Assembly: GCF_018413465.1 (NCBI RefSeq) | Contig: NZ_JAHCDK010000014.1 | Coordinates: 1-64,000 of the forward strand | DNA from: Flavobacterium sp. CYK-55 | GTDB taxonomy: Bacteria; Bacteroidota; Bacteroidia; Flavobacteriales; Flavobacteriaceae | Length of the DNA: 64,000 bases | Direction of reading: 5' to 3' | In this document: positions 9,703-18,030 of the stretch, in pieces | How positions within the stretch are numbered: the stretch's first letter is position 1 | Layout of the letters: every line of letters begins with the position of its first letter | Notes under the pieces: model-generated | Told to the model about the DNA's origin: nothing | The model's database searches: none | Seen by the model: only the letters and a program-made list of their open reading frames with translations | Program-made: the position numbers and the translations under genes

Positions 9703-10164
9703 ATGAAAAAACTGTTGCTCTTTTTACTGGCTGTATTAGTGCTGGCTTGTAAATCCGGTCAAGACAAATCTAGCGTTCAAGGATACAAAAAACTAGACAT
9801 CGAAGATATTGACTCAACCCAACAAAACAAAACAGCTGTTTTGGGCAAACAAATTTTGTCAACCTGCAACACCTCGCATTTAAAACCCCTAACCTCAAAA
9901 GATGCAACTGCCAAAGTCATCAAGAATATGACCGTTAAGCGCATGACACAAACTTGCTTGAAGTTTAGAACCCAATACGGAAACTTCAAAGGGTTGACTT
10001 TTGTTGAGGCTTACAAAAACCGTAAAACCGATGATGTTGTTTACCGTTTTCAAGCTAAATTTGACAAAAAGAACGCACTAAAAGAGCTTCGGATGATTGT
10101 CAACAAACAAAACCTATTGGCTGCGGTTCAATCAAAAGATTGGAAAAACCAATTTGTTCCTTAA
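9703..10164 (+). CDS. Small predicted lipoprotein, unknown function
   Basis: The frame opens further upstream, but the ATG at 9703 begins a clear lipoprotein signal (MKKLLLFLLAVLVLAC), with a lipobox cysteine at residue 16. The mature part is about 138 residues, lysine-rich and otherwise featureless. It contains a pair of cysteines (STCNTSHLK and TQTCLKF) that could form a disulfide. The following gene starts 5 bp after its stop and also encodes an exported protein, so the two probably form an operon. I do not recognise the family. Confidence 0.75.
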   Translation: MKKLLLFLLAVLVLACKSGQDKSSVQGYKKLDIEDIDSTQQNKTAVLGKQILSTCNTSHLKPLTSKDATAKVIKNMTVKRMTQTCLKFRTQYGNFKGLTFVEAYKNRKTDDVVYRFQAKFDKKNALKELRMIVNKQNLLAAVQSKDWKNQFVP

Positions 10165-10169
10165 TTTTT

Positions 10170-10709
10170 ATGAAAACAAAACTCTTAATACTCTGCTTTT
10201 GCGCCTTAAACTTGGTTCAGGCTCAAAACAGTCTTTTTTTTAAAAACCAAACCTATCCGACCACCGAAGTTTGGAATTTTGTTTGTGAAGAATATGCTTT
10301 ATACGGAACTACACAACTGCAAATAGCCAAAACCGAGAAAGGCGGCTTGCTTAAAATATCAATGCCGGCCCATGATGAAAACGCTTTTATATCAGGAAAT
10401 CTATATCTTGACTTAGCCGACGGCGGAACCCTGATTTGCACCGACAAAGGCCATCGCGAAAACCGTGAGAACACCATGAATACGTATTACTTTTTTACGC
10501 CAACCGAAATGCTCAAACTTCAAAAGAACAACTTGTTGCGCGTACGGTTTCAGATCATCAGCAAGAAGAAAAAGTTTGGCAATCAGTATGGGCATTTCAC
10601 GGCCATCAACAAAAAAGAATACTTCTCAACTCATTACGGCACCCAAGACAAAACCAATCTGACTGCGCCTGCGGTAAAAGCATTGTATAGCGCACAACCG
10701 GTGCATTAA
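10170..10709 (+). CDS. Exported protein of unknown function
   Basis: The ATG at 10170 gives a signal peptide ending in VQAQ (residues 1-19); the frame extends upstream into the previous gene without such a signal. The mature chain is about 160 residues with an alternating hydrophobic and polar pattern suggesting beta structure. It contains a short DLADGGTLICTDKG segment. It lies 5 bp behind the small lipoprotein gene, suggesting co-transcription. No family is recognised. Confidence 0.75.
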   Translation: MKTKLLILCFCALNLVQAQNSLFFKNQTYPTTEVWNFVCEEYALYGTTQLQIAKTEKGGLLKISMPAHDENAFISGNLYLDLADGGTLICTDKGHRENRENTMNTYYFFTPTEMLKLQKNNLLRVRFQIISKKKKFGNQYGHFTAINKKEYFSTHYGTQDKTNLTAPAVKALYSAQPVH

Positions 10710-10714
10710 GTTGT

Positions 10715-10722
10715 TATCTTTG
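10715..10722 (+). promoter_or_regulatory. Promoter -7 element of rlmH
   Basis: TATCTTTG matches TAnnTTTG and sits 20 bp before the rlmH ATG, just after the stop of the previous gene. Confidence 0.55.
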
Positions 10723-10742
10723 CCACAGATTTTAGTTGACCC

Positions 10743-11216
10743 ATGAACATAAAACTGCTGGCCATTGGCAAAACCGATCAAAAAAATCTGCAATCGCTCA
10801 TAGACGATTATGCCAAGCGATTGTTGCATTATATCAAGTTTGATTTAGAAATAATTCCTGACATCAAAAATGTCAAAAACCTCAGTGAGCAACAGCAAAA
10901 AGAAAAAGAAGGCGAACTGATTTTGTCTAAAATTGGCCCATCAGACCAACTGGTTTTGTTGGATGAAAACGGCAAATCATTGAACAGTGTTGAATTCTCG
11001 GCCGAGCTTCAGAAGAAGATGAATTCCGGCATTAAAACTTTGGTGTTTGTTATTGGTGGCCCCTATGGCTTTTCAGAAGCTGTCTACAGTGTAGCACAAG
11101 GAAAAATTTCACTTTCAAAGATGACTTTTTCGCATCAAATGGTGCGCTTGTTTTTTGTAGAACAACTTTACCGAGGCTTTACGATTTTGCGCAACGAGCC
11201 TTATCATCATCAGTAG
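10743..11216 (+). CDS. rlmH: 23S rRNA (pseudouridine-1915-N3)-methyltransferase RlmH
   Basis: RlmH is a SPOUT-fold dimeric methyltransferase that modifies pseudouridine 1915 of 23S rRNA in assembled ribosomes. The length (157 residues) is typical. Family motifs are present: LLDENGK, the knot glycine motif FVIGGPYGF, and the C-terminal LYRGFTILRNEPYHH. It has its own TAnnTTTG promoter element. Its stop codon directly abuts the stop codon of the convergent folP gene with no base between. Confidence 0.97.
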   Translation: MNIKLLAIGKTDQKNLQSLIDDYAKRLLHYIKFDLEIIPDIKNVKNLSEQQQKEKEGELILSKIGPSDQLVLLDENGKSLNSVEFSAELQKKMNSGIKTLVFVIGGPYGFSEAVYSVAQGKISLSKMTFSHQMVRLFFVEQLYRGFTILRNEPYHHQ

Positions 11217-12068
11217 TTACATTTCCATTTGAGCAAAAAGCGATACGGTTTGAACAGCGGGTTTTACGTCGTGAACACGCAGTATTTTGGCACCTTTCTG
11301 CAAGGCCGTCATGTTTAAGGCTATGGTTCCTGTTAAAGAATCTTCAGGGCTGACATTGAGTGTTTTATATATCATTGACTTACGCGACAAACCGGCCAAA
11401 ATAGGCAATTCGTGAAAGTTGAATAATTCGAGTTTTTGCAAAATTTCAAAATTCTGTTGGGCCGTTTTGGCAAAACCAAATCCGGGGTCAATCACCAAAT
11501 CATTGATGCCCAATGAGCGTGCTTTTTGAATTCTCTCGGCAAAATAAATATTCATTTCTTTGAGTAAATCATCATAGGTAGTAAGTGCGGCCATAGTCTG
11601 CGGATTTCCGCGCATGTGCATCATGATGTACGGAACTTTGTGTTGCGCTACAACGTGCATCATCGCCTCATCTAAAAAACCTGCTGAAATATCATTGATG
11701 ATATCGGCTCCGCACTCAAGAGCTGCATGCGCCACGCTGCTCTGAAAAGTATCAACCGAGATAACTGCTTTTGGAAACTCTTTTTTAATAGCCTCAAGGG
11801 CCGGCAACAAACGTTGGATTTCTTGCTCAGCAGTGAGTAAATCAGCACCTGGGCGGGTTGAAGCAGCACCAACATCAATCATATCAGCGCCCTCAGCAAG
11901 CATCTTTTCAGTTTGCGCTAAATAATGCGCTTTTTGCGTGTATTGGCCTCCGTCAAAAAACGAATCTGGGGTAAGGTTAAGTATCCCCATGACTTTGGGT
12001 TGTGCAAGACTCAAGAGCTGTCCGCGACAGTTCAAGTAAAAATGGTTGTTATTTGGCTTTGTGAACAT
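11217..12068 (-). CDS. folP: Dihydropteroate synthase FolP
   Basis: FolP condenses 6-hydroxymethyl-7,8-dihydropterin diphosphate with p-aminobenzoate to dihydropteroate in folate synthesis; it is the sulfonamide target. The TIM-barrel motifs are present: MGILNLTPDSFFDGG near the N-terminus, GAASTRPGA, SVDTF, NDISAG, DPGFGF, GLSRKS and RVHDV. The frame is open upstream to 12137, but the ATG at 12068 gives the usual length of 283 residues. It is convergent with rlmH and divergent from the DUF1599 gene, with a face-to-face promoter arrangement. Confidence 0.95.
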   Translation of the reverse strand: MFTKPNNNHFYLNCRGQLLSLAQPKVMGILNLTPDSFFDGGQYTQKAHYLAQTEKMLAEGADMIDVGAASTRPGADLLTAEQEIQRLLPALEAIKKEFPKAVISVDTFQSSVAHAALECGADIINDISAGFLDEAMMHVVAQHKVPYIMMHMRGNPQTMAALTTYDDLLKEMNIYFAERIQKARSLGINDLVIDPGFGFAKTAQQNFEILQKLELFNFHELPILAGLSRKSMIYKTLNVSPEDSLTGTIALNMTALQKGAKILRVHDVKPAVQTVSLFAQMEM

Positions 12069-12080
12069 TAAAAAAAGTTC

Positions 12081-12144
12081 TATTTTTGACGCGAGACCGT
12101 GAGCCTCAACGGAATTAAAGTTTAAAAAATTGCACACAAAGATA
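12081..12144. promoter_or_regulatory. Overlapping face-to-face promoters of folP and the DUF1599 gene
   Basis: On the plus strand TATTTTTG (12081-12088) fits the -7 consensus and points to the gene at 12145. On the minus strand TATCTTTG (12144-12137) fits and points to folP at 12068. The elements face each other, so the two 5' leaders would overlap as complementary RNA over roughly 12095-12131. Confidence 0.5.
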
Positions 12145-12693
12145 ATGAAGAAAACTTCTCAGGAATATGACCAAATCATTGATTTGTGTCGTAACCTTTT
12201 TATACACAAAATGACTGATTACGGCAGTGCGTGGCGAATCCTCAGGCTTCCATCGCTTACCGATCAAATATTTATCAAGGCTCAGCGCATTCGCAGTTTA
12301 CAGCAAAATGAAGTGCGCAAGATTCAAGAAGACGAAAAATCAGAGTTTATTGGCATTATCAATTATGCTATTATGGCACTGATTCAATTGGAATTGGGCG
12401 TTTCTGAGCAGCCTGACCTTGATACGGCTCAAGCCACCGAACAATACGATGCCATTGTGAGCAAAACCAAAAAACTCATGGAAGCCAAAAATCACGATTA
12501 TGGTGAAGCTTGGCGCGATATGCGGGTCAACTCACTGACTGATTTGATTTTGCAAAAATTGCTTCGGGTAAAACAAATTGAAGACAACCAAGGCAAAACT
12601 TTGGTTTCTGAAGGTATAGATGCCAATTATCAAGACATGATTAACTATGCTGTTTTTGCGCTCATTTTGATGGGACAAAAAAACAACCTTTAA
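12145..12693 (+). CDS. DUF1599 (Nmad1-like) tandem-domain protein
   Basis: The ATG at 12145 gives MKKTSQEYDQIIDLC, the usual start in flavobacterial homologues; the longer frame from 12130 adds only five residues. The 182-residue chain consists of two related halves. Each has a DYGxAWR motif followed by SLTDxIxxKxxR (HKMTDYGSAWR and AKNHDYGEAWR) and a conserved N-Y-A-I/V-x-A-L helix. This is the DUF1599 family, sometimes called nucleotide-modification-associated domain 1. Its biochemical role is unknown. It begins the run of genes to clpS. Confidence 0.82.
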   Translation: MKKTSQEYDQIIDLCRNLFIHKMTDYGSAWRILRLPSLTDQIFIKAQRIRSLQQNEVRKIQEDEKSEFIGIINYAIMALIQLELGVSEQPDLDTAQATEQYDAIVSKTKKLMEAKNHDYGEAWRDMRVNSLTDLILQKLLRVKQIEDNQGKTLVSEGIDANYQDMINYAVFALILMGQKNNL

Positions 12694-12718
12694 TATTTTC
12701 CCACTCAAACCACCCAAA

Positions 12719-13819
12719 ATGAAAAAATTTCTCGTTCACTTTTCAAGAATATTTGTAGGGCTTTTGTTCATTATCTCTGGTCTGATCAAGCTCAATGACC
12801 CGGTAGGATTTTCGTATAAACTCTCAGAATATTTTAGCGAAACGGTGCTGAACTTACCTGTATTTGTTCCGTATTCACTGGCCATAGCCCTATTTGTAGT
12901 TATTTTTGAAACTGCCTTAGGAATCATGCTATTGCTTGGTTTTAAAAACAAATTTACCGTTTGGAGCTTGCTCTTGATGATTGTTTTCTTTACCTTTTTG
13001 ACTTTCTATTCTGCTTACTTTAACAAAGTTACTGATTGCGGATGTTTTGGTGATGCGCTCAAATTAACACCTTGGCAATCATTTACCAAAGACGTGGTTT
13101 TATTGTTTTTCATCTTGATTTTGTTTTTGAATATCAAGTTGATTCAACCGTTATTCAATCATAATTTCAGAAATGCATTGGTGAGCTTATCAGTTGTTTT
13201 GTGTTGCTTTATGGGGTATTGGGTATTGAACCATTTGCCGTTGAAAGATTTCAGAGCCTATAAAGTAGGGACCAATATTCAGAAAGCTATGGAAATCCCG
13301 GAAGGTACTCCTAAAACCGAAGTTGAAATGATTTTTGTGTATAACGTGAACGGAGTTAAGAAAAATTTTACCGAAAATGATTTGATGAGCCTGCCGGCCA
13401 ATGCCCAATTTGTGGAGCGTATTGACAAAGTAATTTCAGAAGGTTACAAACCACCGGTACACGATTTTACAATGGAGTTGGACGGTTCTGACTACAAAGA
13501 TGAATTGTTGGTTGAACCTAAACTGCTCCTGTACGTGATGTACGATTTGAATAAAGCCGATAAAAAAGGTTTGGAACAACTGGAAGGATTAACTAAAAAA
13601 GCCAAAACTGCCGGATACAAAGTCATCGCTATGACCGCATCAAATGCTGATGAAATTGCCGCGGTTAAGAAAGAGTTTGGTTATAGTTTTGACTTTTATT
13701 TCTGCGATGGTACTACCCTCAAAACCATAGAAAGAGCCAACCCGAGCATCGTAGTAATGCACCAAGGTACGATCAAACAAAAAGTACATTACAACGATAT
13801 TTCGACCTTAAAACTGTAA
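12719..13819 (+). CDS. DoxX/MauE-like membrane protein (BT_3928 family)
   Basis: The N-terminal half has four to five membrane segments in a DoxX/MauE-like arrangement, with the conserved TDCGCFGD motif between helices (about residues 102-109). The C-terminal half (about 190-366) is soluble and looks like a degenerate thioredoxin-fold domain without a CxxC. It matches the widely distributed Bacteroidota family named after BT_3928, whose role is probably linked to thiol or respiratory functions. It is followed within 20 bp by a small membrane protein and then a TlpA-like thioredoxin, consistent with a redox theme. Confidence 0.8.
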   Translation: MKKFLVHFSRIFVGLLFIISGLIKLNDPVGFSYKLSEYFSETVLNLPVFVPYSLAIALFVVIFETALGIMLLLGFKNKFTVWSLLLMIVFFTFLTFYSAYFNKVTDCGCFGDALKLTPWQSFTKDVVLLFFILILFLNIKLIQPLFNHNFRNALVSLSVVLCCFMGYWVLNHLPLKDFRAYKVGTNIQKAMEIPEGTPKTEVEMIFVYNVNGVKKNFTENDLMSLPANAQFVERIDKVISEGYKPPVHDFTMELDGSDYKDELLVEPKLLLYVMYDLNKADKKGLEQLEGLTKKAKTAGYKVIAMTASNADEIAAVKKEFGYSFDFYFCDGTTLKTIERANPSIVVMHQGTIKQKVHYNDISTLKL

Positions 13820-13838
13820 AGATTTAAAGAATTGATTT

Positions 13839-14189
13839 ATGTCTGAATCTAAAAGTAGAAAATCTTCGACCAGTATTGAGCGTATTCGAAGAGAAAAGAA
13901 AAAACGAAACAACAACATTATTCTTGCTTGTTTTCTTTCGCTATTTGTGGGTCATTACATTCTTAATTATGTAGCAGCCATTGAAGAACCGCCCCTTGGT
14001 GCCACCTTTAACATTGTTTTGGGCTGTACCATTATTGCCGTTGCCGGAATTATAATGCTGGTTACCATCAAGCGACAGTATTTTCCGAAGAAACGAAAAA
14101 AAACCAAGCATATCTTTTTAGATGAAGACTATAAAGAGAAAATCTCTACCCGAAAAAAACACACCCAAGAAGTTGAAACTGATGCTTAA
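13839..14189 (+). CDS. Small two-helix membrane protein, unknown function
   Basis: The 116-residue protein has a very basic, serine-rich N-terminus (about 1-27), two membrane segments (about 28-48 and 60-80) and a basic cytoplasmic tail. It lies between the DoxX-like gene (19 bp gap) and the thioredoxin gene (25 bp gap), so it is part of the same transcript. I do not recognise a family. Confidence 0.75.
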   Translation: MSESKSRKSSTSIERIRREKKKRNNNIILACFLSLFVGHYILNYVAAIEEPPLGATFNIVLGCTIIAVAGIIMLVTIKRQYFPKKRKKTKHIFLDEDYKEKISTRKKHTQEVETDA

Positions 14190-14214
14190 CAACCCAAACG
14201 ACAAACTGTAACTG

Positions 14215-14709
14215 ATGAAAAACGTATTGACTTGCTTACTGATGGTTGTGGTTACGGCAGCTTGCACACAGGCACAATCTGAATTTTCAAAAACGGCTTT
14301 AAAAGAAACATTGCTTCATTCTGAAGGCGAGCAAACCGCTTTTAAAGAAGTACTCAAAAAACACAAAGGCAAAACTTTAGTGATTGAATGCTGGGCTTCA
14401 TGGTGTAGCGATTGTGTCAAGGCCATGCCTAAAGTAAAAGAACTACAGGCCAATCATCCGGAGGTTGAATATGTTTTTATCTCAATGGATAAAACGCCTG
14501 AGAAATGGAAACTCGGCATTGAAAAACATGAGCTTATAGGCGACCATTACCTAGCCAACGACGGCATGAAAGGTGTTTTTGGATCGGCCATAAACCTCGA
14601 TTGGATTCCGCGTTATATAGTGGTAGACAAAAAAGGTAAAATAGTTTTATATCGAGCCATCGAAACAGACTTTGAAACCATTGACAAGACTTTAAATTCC
14701 CTAAAATAA
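14215..14709 (+). CDS. TlpA-like thioredoxin lipoprotein
   Basis: A lipoprotein signal (MKNVLTCLLMVVVTAAC, lipobox cysteine at 17) is followed by a thioredoxin fold. The active site reads WASWCSDC, a CxxC with Ser-Asp between the cysteines, and the cis-proline loop is seen as WIPRYIV. Such proteins work as periplasmic, membrane-tethered thiol reductants in cytochrome maturation or repair. The stop overlaps the tpiA start by one base (TAATG), so translation may be coupled. Confidence 0.88.
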   Translation: MKNVLTCLLMVVVTAACTQAQSEFSKTALKETLLHSEGEQTAFKEVLKKHKGKTLVIECWASWCSDCVKAMPKVKELQANHPEVEYVFISMDKTPEKWKLGIEKHELIGDHYLANDGMKGVFGSAINLDWIPRYIVVDKKGKIVLYRAIETDFETIDKTLNSLK

Positions 14710-15464
14710 TGAGACACCCAATTGTAGCCGGTAACTGGAAAATGAATAAAAATGCCGAGGAAACCGAAGATTTGCTCAACGATTTAATCAATCAACTTCC
14801 GACCGATAAAGAGGTTGAAATTATCGTAGCGCCTACCTTTATCAATTTGGCATCGGCGGTAGAACATTTAGAGTTTACCAATATTTCGGTAGCCGCTCAA
14901 AATATGCATCAAGCCGAAAACGGCGCTTTTACCGGAGAGATTTCGGCAGATATGCTCAAAAGCATTGGTGTACACACCGTTATTTTAGGCCATTCTGAAA
15001 GACGTTCACTTTTTGGTGAAACCGATGCGATTATCGCAGCCAAAGTAAACCAAGCCTTAAAATACCACATGCGGGTGATTTTTTGCTTTGGTGAAGAGCT
15101 TAAAGAACGTCAAGAAAAACAACATTTTGCCGTGGTTGAAAATCAGTTGCGCAACGGTTTGTTTCAGTTAGAAGCAACTGCCTGGGAAAACATCGTATTG
15201 GCTTATGAACCTGTTTGGGCCATCGGAACCGGAGAAACAGCCTCGCCCGAGCAAGCACAAGAAATGCACGAATTCATTAGAACTACCATACGCCAACAAT
15301 ATGGTCAAGAAGTGGCTGATAACACAGCTATATTATACGGAGGCAGTGTAAAACCTGATAATGCAGGTGAGATTTTTTCAAAACCCGATGTAGATGGCGG
15401 ACTCATTGGTGGAGCTGCGCTCAAAGCAGCTGATTTTGCTGCTATTGTAAACGCAGCAGGCTAA
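14709..15464 (+). CDS. tpiA: Triosephosphate isomerase
   Basis: TpiA interconverts dihydroxyacetone phosphate and glyceraldehyde 3-phosphate in glycolysis. The length (251 residues) is standard. Catalytic residues are visible: Lys11 in GNWKMNK, His95 in ILGHSERRS, Glu167 in YEPVWAIGTG, with the phosphate loop YGGSVKPDN near the C-terminus. The gene overlaps the upstream thioredoxin stop by one base and is followed after 18 bp by prmA. Confidence 0.98.
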   Translation: MRHPIVAGNWKMNKNAEETEDLLNDLINQLPTDKEVEIIVAPTFINLASAVEHLEFTNISVAAQNMHQAENGAFTGEISADMLKSIGVHTVILGHSERRSLFGETDAIIAAKVNQALKYHMRVIFCFGEELKERQEKQHFAVVENQLRNGLFQLEATAWENIVLAYEPVWAIGTGETASPEQAQEMHEFIRTTIRQQYGQEVADNTAILYGGSVKPDNAGEIFSKPDVDGGLIGGAALKAADFAAIVNAAG

Positions 15465-15482
15465 TTGATTTAAAACAACCAC

Positions 15483-16316
15483 ATGTCAAATATTTATCTC
15501 GGATATCACTTTACCATTGAGCCCAAAGAAATGGGTTCGGAAATACTCATTGCCGAATTGGGCGAATTGCCTTTTGAAAGCTTTGTAGAAACTGATTTTG
15601 GCGTAACGGCTTATATACAAAAATCGTTGTGGCATGAAGGTTTGCTTGACGATTTATTTGTTTTGCAATCAACTGAATTTACGGCGAGCTATACCGTTGA
15701 AGAAATTGAACAAATCAACTGGAATGAAGCTTGGGAAAAAAACTTTGACCCGATTGATGTAGATGGTATCTGCCACATCAGAGCACCATTTCATGCCAAA
15801 ACCGAGGCGCAATTTGACATTGTGATTGAGCCTAAAATGAGTTTCGGAACCGGACACCACGAAACCACACACATGATGATTCAGCATTTGCTGGACATGG
15901 ATGTACAAGGCAAATCGACTTTAGACATGGGTTGTGGCACAGCCATTCTGGCTATTTTAGCATCAATGAAAGGTGCCGACCCTATTGATGCCATTGACAT
16001 TGACAATTGGTGTTATCTGAATTCGATTGAAAATGCCGAGCGCAACCAGATTGCCAACATAAAAGTATATGAAGGCGATGCTTCGATGCTCGTGAATCAA
16101 AAATACGATTTGATTATTGCCAACATCAACCGCAATATTTTGCTCAACGATATGGCAGCTTATGTACAATGTATGAACCCGAATGCCGTTTTGCTTTTGA
16201 GCGGTTTTTATCAGGAAGATATTCCGGCTATTGATGCTTGTTGTACCGAGTTGGGCTTGCGCTTTGTGAAAAAGCTTGAAAGAAACAACTGGGTTTCATT
16301 GAAATATGTAAATTAG
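15483..16316 (+). CDS. prmA: Ribosomal protein L11 methyltransferase PrmA
   Basis: PrmA trimethylates lysines of ribosomal protein L11. The 277-residue protein has an N-terminal L11-recognition domain (about 1-60) and a class I SAM-binding domain. Visible motifs are FGTGHHETT, DMGCGTAILAI (SAM loop) and the catalytic-loop motif IIANINRNIL. It lies in the tpiA-clpS run, 18 bp after tpiA. Confidence 0.95.
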   Translation: MSNIYLGYHFTIEPKEMGSEILIAELGELPFESFVETDFGVTAYIQKSLWHEGLLDDLFVLQSTEFTASYTVEEIEQINWNEAWEKNFDPIDVDGICHIRAPFHAKTEAQFDIVIEPKMSFGTGHHETTHMMIQHLLDMDVQGKSTLDMGCGTAILAILASMKGADPIDAIDIDNWCYLNSIENAERNQIANIKVYEGDASMLVNQKYDLIIANINRNILLNDMAAYVQCMNPNAVLLLSGFYQEDIPAIDACCTELGLRFVKKLERNNWVSLKYVN

Positions 16317-16340
16317 TATCACTCAAAAAAACTACAACTG

Positions 16341-16616
16341 ATGGCTACCATCGAAAAAATACAAGAAAGCACTCTGACCCTTGAAGAAGTAGGAACTCAG
16401 AATGAAATTGTATTGTATAACGACGATGTAAACACCTTTGACCACGTTATCGATACGCTTATTCACGTGTGCAGACACACCTCAGAACAAGCTGAACAAT
16501 GTGCTATTTTAGTACATTATACCGGAAAATGTACCGTTAAAACCGGTTCGTTTGACGAGCTCAAGCCTCAGTGTTTGCAATTGCTCAATGCCGGACTCAG
16601 CGCCGAGTTGATTTAA
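16341..16616 (+). CDS. clpS: ATP-dependent Clp protease adaptor ClpS
   Basis: ClpS delivers N-degron substrates to ClpAP/ClpCP. The 91-residue protein carries the family core: LYNDDVNTFDHVI, with the conserved Asn-Asp near the binding pocket, then a His-rich segment (VCRHTSEQAEQCAILVHYTGK). It closes the tpiA-prmA-clpS run. Its stop codon overlaps the stop of the convergent HMA gene by four bases (TTAA at 16613-16616). Confidence 0.95.
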   Translation: MATIEKIQESTLTLEEVGTQNEIVLYNDDVNTFDHVIDTLIHVCRHTSEQAEQCAILVHYTGKCTVKTGSFDELKPQCLQLLNAGLSAELI

Positions 16617-16888
16617 TTTTTAGAAATTCTTCCCACAGCACAACTCACAAAAGATTGGGCTTTAGCGCTCAGCGGATTGGCCTCGCCTACAATGGGGTAA
16701 CCGATCTCTGCCAGAACCTTTTTGGCTTGGTCTAAATCATTTTGTTGGGTGTATGAAAAAGCTACTGTGTTGTTATCAGCATCAACCAAAACATCTTGAA
16801 GTGCTTCAAGAGCCGATAACTTTTTGGTAATGGTGTGGGCACAACCGCCACATTTAAGATTTTGAACGGTTAAAAGAATGTGTTCCAT
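16613..16888 (-). CDS. HMA-domain heavy-metal-binding protein
   Basis: The frame is open far upstream inside the transporter gene, but the ATG at 16888 gives a compact 91-residue protein beginning MEHILLTVQNLKCGGCAHT. This is the heavy-metal-associated fold with a CxxC (Cys12-Gly-Gly-Cys15) as in copper chaperones such as CopZ. A C-terminal tail has one further cysteine. It lies 74 bp downstream of the second YeeE/YedE half-gene on the same strand. Co-location with sulfur transport is notable, but the metal is not shown by sequence. Confidence 0.85.
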   Translation of the reverse strand: MEHILLTVQNLKCGGCAHTITKKLSALEALQDVLVDADNNTVAFSYTQQNDLDQAKKVLAEIGYPIVGEANPLSAKAQSFVSCAVGRISKN

Positions 16889-16962
16889 AAAGCCTCTATT
16901 TTTAAACAAAATTAAAGCGCAGGACACCCATAAAAGGTAACATTTGTCACCTTTTAAAAAAA

Positions 16963-17376
16963 TTAATGAGGCAATTGATCTTTGATGAGTCCGTATAAAA
17001 AAGTACCCAACAAAGCGCCGGCTAACACCAATAATACGGGCCAGAATCCGGCTCCGATTAAAATAAAGATAGGCCCCGGACAAGCGCCTGCCAATGCCCA
17101 GCCCAATCCGAAAATCAATCCGCCAATCCAATATCTAAAAGAACCTTTTTCTTTGTCGGCAATTTTAATAGGTTCGCCCTCGATGCTTTTGACTTCAAAC
17201 CTTTTGATGAGTTGAATGCCCACCACACCTGTTGCAATGGCTACCATGATAATACCAAACATATGAAACGACTGAAACTGAAACATTTCATAAATACGGT
17301 ACCACGAAACGGCTTCGGCCTTGGTAAGTACAATGCCGAAAATAAATCCGACAATGATGAATTTAATACTTTTCAT
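16963..17376 (-). CDS. YeeE/YedE-family transporter, C-terminal-type half protein
   Basis: This 137-residue membrane protein with about four helices belongs to the YeeE/YedE (TsuA-like) sulfur transporter superfamily. It carries the signature GWALAGACPGP with its conserved cysteine. Full-length TsuA-type transporters import thiosulfate through a path of conserved cysteines. Here the two halves are separate genes: the partner ends one base upstream (17378). The pair is likely to assemble as one transporter for thiosulfate or another reduced sulfur species. Confidence 0.87.
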   Translation of the reverse strand: MKSIKFIIVGFIFGIVLTKAEAVSWYRIYEMFQFQSFHMFGIIMVAIATGVVGIQLIKRFEVKSIEGEPIKIADKEKGSFRYWIGGLIFGLGWALAGACPGPIFILIGAGFWPVLLVLAGALLGTFLYGLIKDQLPH

Positions 17377-17377
17377 A

Positions 17378-17935
17378 CTAAAAAATTAAGGGCAAAATAA
17401 AATGCGACATAATGAGTCCGCCGATAAAAAAACCAACTACTGCCTTAAGCGACTGGCGTTGTAAATTGCTCATTCCGGCAATGGCGTGGCCAGAAGTACA
17501 GCCTCCGGCATAGCGAGAGCCAAATCCGATGAGCAAACCTCCAATAAGTAAAATAACAATCATTTTAGCAGAGGTAAACACCTGATTGCCAAACAAAGCA
17601 TCTGGAAGCAGTTTACCGTTGGGTGCTTCAACACCCATAGCTTGCAATTGTACAATAGTTTGCGGATTCAATGTTACATTACTCGGATCACTCATATAAT
17701 GCACCGCTACAAATCCGCCAAACATGGCTCCGACCAATACCAGTAAATTCCAGTATTGTGACTTGACATCAAACCTGAAAAACTCGGCACATTTATCACC
17801 TCCGGCCAAAGTACAAAGCGAACGAAGGTTAGATGACATTCCGAAAACTTTTCCGAAATAATTGAGCACCAGCATAATCACAGCAATTAAAAACCCGGCA
17901 ATGGCCCAATGCCAAGTGTGAAAAAGTATTTCCAT
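17378..17935 (-). CDS. YeeE/YedE-family transporter, N-terminal-type half protein
   Basis: The ATG at 17935 gives a 185-residue membrane protein starting MEILFHTWHW; the open frame extends 11 codons upstream without support. The family motif SRYAGGCTSGHAIAG with the transport-path cysteine is present near the C-terminus. A second cysteine-containing segment (SLCTLAGGDKCAEFF) follows the first helix and is typical of this Bacteroidota subfamily. It is the first gene of a three-gene minus-strand unit (17935, 17376, 16888). Confidence 0.87.
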   Translation of the reverse strand: MEILFHTWHWAIAGFLIAVIMLVLNYFGKVFGMSSNLRSLCTLAGGDKCAEFFRFDVKSQYWNLLVLVGAMFGGFVAVHYMSDPSNVTLNPQTIVQLQAMGVEAPNGKLLPDALFGNQVFTSAKMIVILLIGGLLIGFGSRYAGGCTSGHAIAGMSNLQRQSLKAVVGFFIGGLIMSHFILPLIF

Positions 17936-18030
17936 GTAGAATTGTTTTTGACAAAAATAACAATTCAATTGGTTTTTGAATTTAAATGAGCGGAATCTGC
18001 TATTTTTGATTCGATTTTTACATCTGCCTT

